Made by a program: the position numbers and the translations under genes. 64,000 bases of DNA, from positions 1,426,001 through 1,490,000 of the forward strand of contig NZ_CP064908.1 of assembly GCF_015841355.1 (NCBI RefSeq), given 5' to 3'. The notes beneath the pieces were generated by a model. That model worked only from the letters and a program-made list of their open reading frames with translations. It was not told where the DNA came from and made no database searches. This DNA is from Synechococcus sp. CBW1107 (GTDB taxonomy: Bacteria; Cyanobacteriota; Cyanobacteriia; PCC-6307; Cyanobiaceae). The stretch's first letter is position 1, and each line of letters opens with the position of its first letter. Positions 37,633 through 46,207 of the stretch are shown piece after piece.

Positions 37633-38328
37633 GATCAGGAGCACCTTTAATCCAATTATAGACCTTATCGCGACCCATGGCTTGTTCTAGCAAAGCACGC
37701 ACAAACGCAGCGCTGGCATAAGAGCAATAATCATGCCAGTCATCTTTTTTTCTGAATCAGCGAAATCGCAGACGCCTTTTACGACCAGTGGAATAATGGA
37801 GCGTGAATACGTGCTACACATCGAGGCGGCGAGTGCAAGACCATAAGACTCCATGTCGATGGCCAGCAGAGAATGCTCCTTGCATTTAAGCTGGTCGATA
37901 TAGGATTTGTCTTTGATCACCTGTGGGCCGCAAGCCATCGAACCATAATGAATGATTGGTTTCGAATCAGATGGCATCGGGTGGCCAAAGTCTACCGGAA
38001 TCTGCTCCTGCAGAACGTGAGTATCCGTGACCGACGTCAGAAAATCAAGAACCCATGGCGGTGTTGAGATGCGATTCTGCACCGGAATCAGTTCCCCATC
38101 CCTGAGCTGGCCACTGGAGTGCTCAAAACATTGGCTGGCTATGACCAGATCTCCCAGATTCACGGATCCTCTGACGCCAGCACAGATGCCGGTCATCAAA
38201 GCCAATCTCGGCTTCCAAATGCACATAGCCTTGGTGGCGGTGATGGCCGCGCTGGTCAGCCCTTTTTCTTGCTGACGGAGTGCAACAATCCTTACCTTTC
38301 GCAGGGCTCGCTTCGCATCGCAGACCAT
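37625..38328 (-). pseudogene. PNP/UDP nucleosidase-family gene, frameshifted at a run of seven A and short at its N-terminus
   Basis: Motifs of the MTAN/phosphorylase fold are LALMTGICAGVRGSVNLGD and AIDMESYGLALAA, then VVKGVCDFADSEK, with the catalytic Asp region. At the A7 run (37745-37751) the frame shifts; one additional A would give SEKKDDWHDYCSYASAAF and continue to a stop overlapping the mtaD start. The frame as it stands ends at 37687 with an aberrant tail. Upstream of the ATG the frame stays open for ~25 codons, but the first ~60 residues of the family are not found. RNA slippage on the A-run could restore some product. Confidence 0.7.
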
Positions 38329-38810
38329 GTAGGATGTCCCGTGACGTGCTTGGCGTGTAAACTCAACTCCGAATATTCTCTGGAGCCACTTTAGCTCTTA
38401 ATGCAGGCCAGTCATTATCAGGATGTCGGCACATTCTTGCGAAGGATCGTAATCCAGTTGTGAATCTACTTGCTTCGCGGGTGACATTGTTTTGCTTTGA
38501 TGAGAGCACAGGATTGTGGTTGTAACGCCTAAAGGATGTGCATTGCGGCAATCTTAAAATTTACGGTGTTCATCTTGGCAAGTCTTGCCGAGAATTCGTC
38601 TGCTGTCAGCTGCGTAGGTATGGCGTCGGCTTCGACAAAGTCCATGTAGCCGCCGACGACGCCATTTGGTTGGCTGTCGACCCGAGAGGTACGCGTTCTG
38701 AGACGTTGAGATCCGGGCGGCTGAGCAGAAGCCAACTGAGATCATGCACTACCGCGGCCGCATCGCGATCAGTCAACTAGACTTGACTCATTCAGCGGTG
38801 TCCGTGCCGG
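38329..38810. other. No convincing gene
   Basis: Short open frames exist on both strands (for example 38529-38735 minus, containing PTQLTADEFSARLAKMN), but none shows a recognisable domain or good context. The lower GC and the truncated nucleosidase gene next to it suggest degraded sequence. Confidence 0.4.
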
Positions 38811-39560
38811 ATGGTGGGTGCGTTTAATGTCCGGGTGCGCGCTAGCTTTCATTCATCTTTGCCGTATCTGATCTCCCTGTTGGTGGCGGTGGTCCTCAAC
38901 CTGGGGCTGCGGCTGCGCATCATCGAGCATGTGCTGCGGGTTCAAGACAATAGCCACTGGTTGCTGCTGCTCATCCAGCGCAGCCTGTTGATGGTGTTTT
39001 CAGCCTTTTTTCTGGCGTTCTGTGGTCTAGTGCTGCTGCGTGTGCTCCCAGTCTGGCGCCGGGGAGCTGCTCTTGCCAGGCGTCAGCTGGGCCGGATGGT
39101 GCAGTTGGCCTCCGGAATGGCTGTTGCTAATCTGCTTTCCGAGAATCTGGTGATCTATCGGGTCAATCTGTCTTCCTATACGTTGCTGATGGATTCGTTG
39201 ATGCTCTATTTGAGCATCTGCCTCATTTTTCTGTTCTGGTACTGGTTCGTCGATAATCTGCCGCGTCGTCGCGGTCTGCTTTGGGAGCAGCGGCATGCTG
39301 AGTCAGGGACACTCAGCATGCCTTACGGAATCGTGTTTCCAGAGGAAACTCTGGAGCGCGAGCTATCGCAGTCGGATCGGTGGCAGCCGGGCTTCGTGGA
39401 CTACGCCTATTTCGCCATCTTGAGCAGCAATTGCTTTGGGCCTCCAGAGGGGCATCTGCTGGTGGGACGGTCAATCAAGCTACTCCAAATTGCGCATGGC
39501 ATTGCTATGATTGTCGTGTTTATTGTGATTCTGGCCAGGGCAATTAATACGCTGGCTTGA
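38811..39560 (+). CDS. Predicted four- to five-helix membrane protein (DUF1345/ion-channel-like)
   Basis: Hydrophobic segments occur at about residues 15-35, 48-75, 93-110, 120-145 and 222-246. The C-terminal part, WQPGFVDYAYFAILSSNCFG, then RSIKLLQIAHGIAMIVVF and ARAINTL, resembles the end of DUF1345-type proteins and the pore-helix region of two-helix ion channels, without a clear selectivity filter. 249 residues. Substrate unknown. Confidence 0.6.
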   Translation: MVGAFNVRVRASFHSSLPYLISLLVAVVLNLGLRLRIIEHVLRVQDNSHWLLLLIQRSLLMVFSAFFLAFCGLVLLRVLPVWRRGAALARRQLGRMVQLASGMAVANLLSENLVIYRVNLSSYTLLMDSLMLYLSICLIFLFWYWFVDNLPRRRGLLWEQRHAESGTLSMPYGIVFPEETLERELSQSDRWQPGFVDYAYFAILSSNCFGPPEGHLLVGRSIKLLQIAHGIAMIVVFIVILARAINTLA

Positions 39561-39726
39561 TGTAATTTCTATGGACTTCTTGTGGGCCCCTGTTTAACCG
39601 GTGTGATCAGGCGCCTCTGCTGCGCTTGCGGCCTCACCCCCCCCCTGTGTCAGCTGAACAACCTGCTGAGACAGAGCACTAAGTTCCTCCAGATTCCCGA
39701 TACACTCAATTTTATTCCTGGCAGTG

Positions 39727-40518
39727 ATGCGTTTGAATCATCCTAAGCAGCTACCGGAGGGAATTGTTGTGCTGACCGGCGGCAGCCGTGGAATCGGTCA
39801 TGAGCTCGTTAAGCTTTTCCTTGGCTCCGGACGGGGGGTGGTTGCGCTCTCGCGACAGCCTTGCGCCGATGCCGAGAATCTCATTCCACTGGGCGTGGAC
39901 CTCAGCCACGAGGCAGGGCTTGGCGCTGCTGTAGAGCAGCTGAATCTCGCTCTTGATGGCCGACCGGTGGCGGCTCTTGTGAATGGAGCAGGAGTTGTTG
40001 AGCCGCTTGGAGCTCTTGTACGCCAGTCCGCGTCTGATTTGCTGCGGGCGCTCTGCCTTATGGCCGTGGCTCCGGCGCAGTTGGCTGCCGCTATTGCGCC
40101 TCTGATGTCTTCAGGCGGCCGGATTCTCAACTTGTCCAGTCGATCAGCGCAGTCCACCTTGCCGGGTCTGGGTGCCTACTGCATGAGTAAGCAGGCGCTG
40201 CATGCAGTCACAGAAAGCCTGCGGCATGATCTGGGTCCGGGGATCGTGGTGGCTGAGTTGATTCCTGGTGAGGTGGACACTGGCATGCAGGCTAGCCTGC
40301 GCGATCCGGATCCTGAAGAGTTCCCCCTCGCTCCCTTCTTTCGAGGCAACCGCATCAACCTGATTCCAAGTGATGTGGCGGCACAGTTCTGCTATTGGGT
40401 GTTGACTCAGACCACAGCAGAAGCGTTCAACCGAGCCCAGCCATGGTGCATCTACGAGAGAGAGTATCAGCCGCTTTGGCTGGCTGAGGGAGCAGACTTT
40501 CCCTATGCAGCTCCATGA
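39727..40518 (+). CDS. Short-chain dehydrogenase/reductase
   Basis: A classical SDR: TGGSRGIGHEL (NAD(P) binding), LVNGAGVVEP, ILNLSSRSA with the catalytic Ser, and YCMSK for Tyr/Lys, then IPGEVDTGM. 263 residues from the ATG at MRLNHPK. It has no obvious pathway partner in the island; the substrate is unknown. Confidence 0.85.
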   Translation: MRLNHPKQLPEGIVVLTGGSRGIGHELVKLFLGSGRGVVALSRQPCADAENLIPLGVDLSHEAGLGAAVEQLNLALDGRPVAALVNGAGVVEPLGALVRQSASDLLRALCLMAVAPAQLAAAIAPLMSSGGRILNLSSRSAQSTLPGLGAYCMSKQALHAVTESLRHDLGPGIVVAELIPGEVDTGMQASLRDPDPEEFPLAPFFRGNRINLIPSDVAAQFCYWVLTQTTAEAFNRAQPWCIYEREYQPLWLAEGADFPYAAP

Positions 40519-40949
40519 ACCGAAGGGTTTGATCGGGAGCCCGGAAATTGTGCGGCTCGCCAATGGCATGGTGCCTCTAACGATGGAGCCGTCACGATGT
40601 TGGGCGACGGTTTTCTGTCATCATTTCCAAGATATGCTTGATGAAGTTATGAGTCTACTTTGTGTTTTCCCAGGTTTTGTGTTCACATGCCGGGTAGGAG
40701 GCTTCACACTTGCTTCTTGCCAATCAGGTTGTCAGTAGCCTCTAGTGGGTGCTTCAGTCTCCTGGCTGGAGGCCTTCCTGATAACACGCGGTACCCCGAG
40801 CATGGCGGATCTCGGCCAGTCATCCGCTGTGGCTGATTTGCATGCTGGCTGATCAAGCCCTTGATCGGCATATTTCCACCTTCTGCCAGTTGTATACCTA
40901 CGAGGGATGGCCCTCGGAGACGCCGGAGCAGTTGCTGCTGGCCTTGGGC
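40519..40949. other. No convincing gene
   Basis: Nothing recognisable on either strand. Just before the toxin-antitoxin fragments, TTGTATACCTACGAGGGAT (about 40888) is reminiscent of the operator region at 41493-41510, so a TA promoter remnant may be present. Confidence 0.35.
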
Positions 40950-41021
40950 CTCTGGATCTGGCGGGTGCGTCCCCCGGGTTTGTCTGCCCAGATCTTCGCC
41001 AGTCCCTCGAGCACTTGCTGC
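40950..41021 (-). pseudogene. Short integrase gene fragment
   Basis: The minus strand encodes LEGLAKIWADKPGGRTRQIQ, nearly identical to the same segment of the integrase at 42669-43962 (around 43365-43425). About 70 bases only, fused to the truncated antitoxin. It records recombination between integrase copies. Confidence 0.75.
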
Positions 41022-41193
41022 CAGGGTCGCGGCCGGTGAGCGCATCGTTCTGGCCCGTCATGGCAAGCCCATCGCCCAGCTGGTGCCCCTCGATCCCAGC
41101 CCGCGCCGGCAACTCGGATTCCTGCAGGGAAGCGTGGATGAGGCGTTCTCGGGCCCCCTGCCCGACGACGAGCTGGAGCGCTGGGGCTCATGA
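41014..41193 (+). pseudogene. Phd-type antitoxin, N-terminally truncated
   Basis: RVAAGERIVLARHGKPIAQL, then LDPSPRRQLGFLQGSVDEAF and PLPDDELERWG match the C-terminal two thirds of Phd/YefM antitoxins that pair with PIN toxins. The N-terminal DNA-binding part is replaced by the integrase fragment. Its stop overlaps the next gene's ATG. Confidence 0.75.
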
Positions 41194-41528
41194 AGCTGCT
41201 GCTCGACACCCATGTGCTGCTCTGGGCTCTGTTGGAGCCTCAGAAGCTCTCCTTGGAGTTGCGCAACTCCCTGGAGGACAGTGACAACACGCTCGTCGTC
41301 AGCGCCGCCTTCGCCTGGGAGATCGCGACCAAGTGCAGGCTGGGAAAACTGCAACACGCCCGTTCCGTCGTTGAGAATTACGCCATGGCCCTCCATCGTC
41401 TGGCGGATGTCGATCTGCCGCTCAGCTGTGCCGTGGCTCGGCGGGCCGGCCTCTGCGATGAGCCACTGCATCAACGGAAGCACCCACCAGATGTAGAGTT
41501 GTGTATCTACAGCGAGGGGATTCTGTGA
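41190..41528 (+). pseudogene. VapC-family PIN toxin, C-terminally truncated
   Basis: MKLLLDTHVLLWALLEPQKL has the PIN Asp, and SAAFAWEIATKCRLGKL the conserved Glu. The protein runs to VARRAGLCDEPLH, where the family normally continues with a DPFDRxL(I/V)AQA acidic motif. Instead the frame runs into the operator of VapBC copy 2 and stops. The last acidic residues of the active site are missing. Confidence 0.75.
41493..41510. promoter_or_regulatory. Palindromic operator candidate upstream of VapBC copy 2
   Basis: GTAGAG-N6-ATCTAC, a near-perfect inverted repeat matching 34785-34802, placed 14 bases before the antitoxin GTG. Confidence 0.5.
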
Positions 41529-41821
41529 CTTCTTCCGGGCCTCAGGGCTCTTCCCCGGATCCAGGTAGGCACTTCCAGCAGGCGATCCGCCGCTGGGGCA
41601 ACAGCCTGGCCGTTCGGCTCCCCACGGATTGCCTGCGTCAGGCCGGCCTGCGGGAAGGCGATCAGATCGAGATCGTGGTTGGCCCTGATGGCCGACTGAG
41701 CCTGGAGCCTCTGCGCAAGCTGGATCGCTCTGTCCTGGCCGCTGATCTGCGCCAGCTTCAGGCCACCATGCCTCTCACCCCTTCGGTGATCGAGGAATGC
41801 CGCGGCGGTGAACGCTGGTGA
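41525..41821 (+). CDS. AbrB/MazE-type antitoxin (VapB-like), copy 2
   Basis: 98 residues. It is nearly identical to copy 1 from QAIRRWGNSLAVRLP to the end; differences are a few substitutions (T for A in LPTDCL, R for Q in GLREGDQ, E for D). The GTG start aligns with the TTG of copy 1. It is followed after 13 bases by an intact PIN toxin, so this locus is probably functional. Confidence 0.85.
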   Translation: MTSSGPQGSSPDPGRHFQQAIRRWGNSLAVRLPTDCLRQAGLREGDQIEIVVGPDGRLSLEPLRKLDRSVLAADLRQLQATMPLTPSVIEECRGGERW

Positions 41822-41834
41822 CGCTGAGCCCTCG

Positions 41835-42257
41835 ATGATCTATCTCGACACCAGCGTGGTGGTGGCTCTGCTGACCCCGGAAGAACGCAGTGCCCAAGCG
41901 CTCGACTGGTTTGCGGAATCCCGCGACTTCCTGATCAGCAGCGACTGGCTGATCACCGAGACCCACAGCGCCCTGGGGATCAAGCAGCGCCATCACGGCC
42001 TCAGTTCTGAAGTACGCCAGGCCGCTGGGGAGCAGTTCGAGCGCCTGCTGCAGGGCGGTGTGGAACTTCGCTCCCTCGATCGCGACCGCTTTCGCCAGGC
42101 AGCGGATCTGCTCCAGGATCCGGGGCTCGGCCTGCGCCCGGGTGACGCCTTGCATCTGGCGGTGGCGCTGCACAGCCGTTGCACCCATCTGGCCAGCTTC
42201 GATAGTCGGATGCAGCAAGCCGCGACTGCCCTCGGGATGAGGCCGGCACTGGAGTAA
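41835..42257 (+). CDS. VapC-like PIN-domain toxin, copy 2 (intact)
   Basis: A 140-residue PIN-domain RNase. Acidic active-site residues are seen in IYLDTSVV, ITETHSAL, RPGDALHLAVAL and LASFDSRM. In other VapC toxins the targets are tRNA or rRNA; the target here is unknown. It is paired with the antitoxin at 41525-41821 and has the full catalytic set that copy 1 lacks. Confidence 0.85.
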   Translation: MIYLDTSVVVALLTPEERSAQALDWFAESRDFLISSDWLITETHSALGIKQRHHGLSSEVRQAAGEQFERLLQGGVELRSLDRDRFRQAADLLQDPGLGLRPGDALHLAVALHSRCTHLASFDSRMQQAATALGMRPALE

Positions 42258-42297
42258 GCCAACAATCCGAGGCAGGGCCTGCAGAGGAAAGCCGACG

Positions 42298-42552
42298 TCA
42301 GAGGGCATCAAGGCTGACCTGCACCGGCTCGTGCCCATCCGCCAGGCGAGCATCAGCGAGGCGATTCAGCTTCAGCTCTTCCACCAGGTCCATCAGTTCC
42401 TCGTAGGTCTTGGCCGGCACGCAGTAGAACGCTGGTTCGTTGCGGTTGAGCACAGCCACGGCCATCCCATCTCCCGCTGCCACGGTGGCCATGGGGTTCT
42501 TCTTGTGCGCCGAGATGCTCACGGCGATCTCGGTCAACACGCGATGCGCCAT
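42298..42552 (-). CDS. Phd/YafN-type antitoxin without adjacent toxin
   Basis: MAHRVLTEIAVSISAHKKNP has the DNA-binding N-terminus and LNRNEPAFYCVPAKTYEELM the dimer region, with a LADARLADG helix before the tail. 84 residues. Antitoxins of this kind normally precede a RelE-family toxin, but the downstream space is occupied by VapC copy 2. The RelE fragment at 34300-34491 may be its lost partner. Confidence 0.8.
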   Translation of the reverse strand: MAHRVLTEIAVSISAHKKNPMATVAAGDGMAVAVLNRNEPAFYCVPAKTYEELMDLVEELKLNRLADARLADGHEPVQVSLDAL

Positions 42553-42668
42553 GGACAACCCAGCTCAGCTCTTCGGTCCAGTCTGAATCGCGGTATGGGG
42601 CCCTGAGCAACCCTCAGGGGCTGGGCCGGACTGGGCCCAGGCGTTCGAGAAGGCGGAGGCAGTGATCC

Positions 42669-43962
42669 TCATGCCGCCAGAAAACGCTGCTCCGCCTTGG
42701 CGAAGGCGTCATCGACCACGTCATCTCCGCACCAGCGGCTGTAAGCCGCCAGGTGGGTCTGCACGCTGTGGCCCATCGCCGCGGCCACGACCTTGGGTGG
42801 CAGGTCGCAGATCACGTGCGCCCGGTGGGCGTAGCCGTGACGGCAGGAGTAAGGAACGAGTTTCTCGCCCTTGGCCTCGTAGTCCTGACGGAGCTTGTTC
42901 CAGAGAGGGCGTCGGTGCAGATACTGCCTGATGTCGTTTCCTGCGAAGCCCACTCGCATGGGTGGAAGCCGGTCGGGGGCGTACTGCTCGGCGAGTTGCC
43001 ACTGGGTAGCCCAGTCATCACAGGGCAGCAGCCTCAGGGCGCGGGGTGCGGGGCTTGGTCTTGCCGCGTGAGGCCACCTTTTCATAGGTGCACCAGAGGC
43101 GGCCATCACGGAGCTGAAGGTGGTGCAGTTCCTCAGGGCGCAATCCGTAGGCCGCCATCAACTGGAAGTCAAAACGCCAGCGAGGATCAGGGAGTGCATC
43201 CACCAGAGCCAGGATGTCCTCCACCTGCAGGGGTGTTGTGATGGCTTGTGGGGTCCTGGAGCGCCCCACATAGGTCGCAAGATTCTGCGGGGGATCCCAT
43301 TCCTCGCCCAGCCGCTCCTCCTCACGGGCCCAGCGCAGCAGGGCAGTGGTGCATTGCATCTGGATCTGGCGGGTGCGGCCTCCCGGTTTGTCCGCCCAGA
43401 TCTTTGCCAGCCCCTCAAGCAACTGCTTGGCGTTCTGCGGTGGAGCGGGCATCGCCATGGCTCCCAGCACGTGCTTCATGTGGTGGCGATAGACCCGTTC
43501 CCAGGTCGAGCCCTTGATCTCACCGCTGATCAGCTTGTAGTCGCGAAAGGCTTCGATCAGCTCGGACCAGTCCTCGATCGAGAGGGCTGCGGCAGGAGCG
43601 CTGAGCTTTGAGCCACCACCAGTGCTGGTGGACAAGCCTAGAGCTTCTGCAGCTGATCTCGCACCGGTTCCAGCATGGTGCGGCCGGTGGATGCGAGTTA
43701 CGCAGAGATCCGGATCAACGCCCTTCTGAAATTCATCAAACACATAGACAACTGCATCCCGAATTTCATCGACCTGATCGCATTGCCATGGAATGGGGAG
43801 CAATACCTGTCGTCTTTTCCCTCCGGCCGCACCTGCGGCAATGTTCAACCGGACGTTCCCCCGATGATTCAGAACGGTCCAACCTCTTCGGCAGCCCCGC
43901 TGAGACAGGGCGTGAGACACCACGGTTCGGATCGTCCCCTCCCAGTCACGGGTCGGCGCCAT
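42669..43962 (-). pseudogene. Tyrosine recombinase (island integrase), single-base frameshift
   Basis: The N-terminal frame (43018-43962) has an arm-binding part, a core-binding SAM-like domain (LIEAFRDYKLISGEIKG) and the first catalytic Arg in AYGLRPEELHHLQL. The C-terminal frame (42669-43109) has YSCRHGYAHRAHV (H-x-x-R region), AAMGHSVQTHLAAYSRW with the nucleophile Tyr. The frames join near 43035-43045 at CCCC; one base less gives KPRTRALRLLPCDDW. About 430 residues if repaired. It lies ~120 bases from the right attachment repeat, as expected for an island integrase. Confidence 0.88.
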
Positions 43963-44081
43963 GTGAGACGTTTGGTGAGATGTTTGGCCCTACAGCCGGC
44001 CTGTCAGGTGCGGTCAGCCGCTGGAATCCCTCAGGCCAGTGCCTGACTGGCTTCTCGGGAGATTTTCAAGGCCTGGACTGG

Positions 44082-44134
44082 AAGCGGGTGACCGGACTCG
44101 AACCGGCGACGTTCAGCTTGGGAAGCTTCTCGAT
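44082..44134. repeat. Attachment-site repeat (junction of the two islands), 3' half of tRNA-Gly(CCC)
   Basis: Identical to 29868-29920. The sequence to the right of both copies is also related for about 70 more bases, including CTTGGATGTGAGAAGGT, meaning that what follows each repeat is the same kind of element end. The 5' half of the tRNA is absent here as well. Confidence 0.85.
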
Positions 44135-44188
44135 TGATTAGCCGAAACGCCTGTGCCGCCATGAGTCTCGTAAGGCTTCAGGCTTGGA

Positions 44189-44239
44189 TGTGAGAAGGTC
44201 TGTGAGAAGGTTTTGGCCTTCTCCCTTGCTGTGAGAAGG
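44189..44239. repeat. Three TGTGAGAAGG repeats, candidate integrase arm sites
   Basis: TGTGAGAAGG occurs at 44189, 44201 and 44230. One copy and a near copy are also found at the same position relative to the left repeat (29975 and about 29987). Short direct repeats close to an attachment core are typical arm-type integrase binding sites. Confidence 0.45.
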
Positions 44240-44912
44240 CGCAGGTTGGAGCCGGCGGAGGTAGGGCAGAGGGGCATGGGCGGCTCTGTGGAAGGCGTTC
44301 TCTTTGCGCATGCCCAGCAATCCTTTGACCAGTGCATTCCTTTGCAAAGGCCGGGAGGTAGAAGCGAGATCTGAAAGTTGGATCCAGAGGGCTCAAGAGA
44401 TTGGCGGGCTGAGGTAACCATCGTCGAATCCCCTGCTGTTTCAGCAGTGCGTCCGGTCAGCGACGGCCGTCCTTCAGCGTGCCACGGCTGCGCCGTGGCG
44501 TGCATCGGCCAGCCGCCGCCGCCCTCCGCTCCGGGGCCGATGTGGGGGTGGAGGGCATGGCTGCCCTCCCGCGGCTGCGGTGGCCGGAGCTTCGCCCGCG
44601 TTTATGAAGAAGAGGAAGGCCCCAAGTTTCCTCGCGCCGGCTGCGTGGTCAGCTGGGCTTTCAGTGCTGAATCTGGTGGCCTTACTTATCGGCTTTCGGC
44701 TTCATCAGCGCATTGCACTGCATTGCGTAGATCCATTGCCCCGCAGCCACTCTGCTGGTCGCTCAGTGCGTTTGTACTGGTAGAATGAAGACTGCGCCAA
44801 AGGCCCAGAGCCCATCGCCGGCGGCAACCTAATCCCTGGTCTCGCCATCACAGCTGCGTATGCCTAAGCGGCAGTGATGCCCCGATCAGTTGTCCTTCTG
44901 GCAACTGAATCC
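44240..44912. other. Non-coding end region of the second element
   Basis: No open frame here shows a recognisable domain. A perfect hairpin GCCACGGC-TGC-GCCGTGGC lies near 44482-44500. The first ~50 bases belong to the element end described above. Confidence 0.4.
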
Positions 44913-45410
44913 ATGGCCTTATGTATTCAATCGCGGCCGGAAATTGTTCCGGCGCGCTCTCTGGTGATCGCTGCCGGCGGCGGCCGTGATCTGGCTTGGC
45001 CCCATCAGCGCGTTGCCGCTGAGCTGCTCGCCCGCGCGGGCGGCCGGCTGGTGCATCTGGTTCTCCATGGCGGGGCCCGTGGCGCCGATGTCGCCATTGG
45101 CCGCGCGGCCCATCAGCTGGGCTGGTCTTCCGTGGTGATGCCAGCCCAGTGGGAGCGGCACGGCCGCGCGGCTGGTCCGATCCGCAATCGGGAGCTACTC
45201 GAGCAGGCCATTGCCCGGGCCGTGGCCCACACCTCCCCGGTTTCGATCGCCTCGGTGCTGGTGGTGGCGTTCCCCGGGGGCCTTGGCACCGCCTCGCTCG
45301 TGCAGCAGGCCCGCCGCATGGCCTCCCGTTCGCCGGTGCCGATCTCGGTGGCCGAGGTCAGCACGTCCGCCGGGCTCTGGGCCGTTCCGGCAGGGGTCAC
45401 CCGTCCCTGA
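44913..45410 (+). CDS. SLOG-family protein (DUF2493/YpsA-type)
   Basis: A Rossmann-like SLOG domain: LVIAAGGGRD, VLHGGARGADVAIGRAA, PAQWERHGRAAGPIRNRELL and LVVAFPGGLGTASLVQQA. SLOG domains bind nucleotide-type ligands and are frequent in phage and defence loci. The start MALCIQSRP is chosen as nearest to the conserved core; an in-frame GTG/ATG lies 36-39 bases upstream. It is the first gene of a leftward-bordering module with Gp157 and Rad52 homologues. Confidence 0.8.
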   Translation: MALCIQSRPEIVPARSLVIAAGGGRDLAWPHQRVAAELLARAGGRLVHLVLHGGARGADVAIGRAAHQLGWSSVVMPAQWERHGRAAGPIRNRELLEQAIARAVAHTSPVSIASVLVVAFPGGLGTASLVQQARRMASRSPVPISVAEVSTSAGLWAVPAGVTRP

Positions 45411-45478
45411 TACCCACCACAAGCCTTTGGCGTTCTGTGGCGCCTACTGCTCCATTCCCCTTCTCTCCTCTCACCGTC

Positions 45479-46102
45479 ATGGCCGTTCTCACCACCATCC
45501 CCACCGCTGCCGCCACTGCTTCGGCCCCGGAAGCCTCAGGTCCTGCCTGTTCCCTGCAGCGGTCCGGTTCCCTATGGCAGCTGGGCATCGAGGCCCAGGA
45601 GCTCACCAGTGCCATCGGCCAGCTGGCTGAGCAGTTGGAGGCGGATGATCCAGGGCACCGCGCTTCAGCCCTCGCCGAGCTGGAGGCGGCACTCCTTGCA
45701 GAGGAGGGCAACAAAGCAGCCCTGGCGGCCAAGGCCGATGCCACCTGCTGGGTGATCGAGCACCTGCGCGGCCAGGCCGCCTACCGCCAGCAGCAGGCCA
45801 AGCGCCTCAGCGATCTGGCCCGCTCCGATGCCGGCCGCGCCGATTCCCTGGAGGAGTCGCTGGTCTTCGTCCTCACCCAGCTGCAACCAGCAGCCACCCG
45901 CTTCTCGTTCCCCAATCACGAGCTCAGCAGCCGCAAGTCCTCGGCCGTCGTGATCGACGACGAAGAGGCCCTCGATTCCGAGTGGCTCATGGTCACGACC
46001 ACCAGCAAGCCGGATCGAGCCGCCATCAAAGAGGCCCTCAAGGCTGGTCGCCAGATCAGCGGCGCTCAGCTCCTTTCCCGCCGTTCCTGGCGCATCCACT
46101 GA
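45479..46102 (+). CDS. Siphovirus Gp157-like protein
   Basis: A helical N-terminal half (LWQLGIEAQELTSAIGQLAE ... a long coiled coil rich in Ala/Arg) is followed by the family C-terminus: SSAVVIDDEEALDSEWL, then TTSKPDRAAIKEALKAGRQI and GAQLLSRRSWRI. This matches the Gp157 family of phage proteins, often encoded next to single-strand annealing proteins. 207 residues. Confidence 0.85.
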   Translation: MAVLTTIPTAAATASAPEASGPACSLQRSGSLWQLGIEAQELTSAIGQLAEQLEADDPGHRASALAELEAALLAEEGNKAALAAKADATCWVIEHLRGQAAYRQQQAKRLSDLARSDAGRADSLEESLVFVLTQLQPAATRFSFPNHELSSRKSSAVVIDDEEALDSEWLMVTTTSKPDRAAIKEALKAGRQISGAQLLSRRSWRIH

Positions 46103-46207
46103 CGGCAGCCAGAGGGGGCATCGCCCCTTCCCAACGGGCCCGCGCCTGGAGTGGGCCCCTGTCCTCCAATCCCGATCTCCAACCGTCCTCACCCCCGGAA
46201 AACAGCC

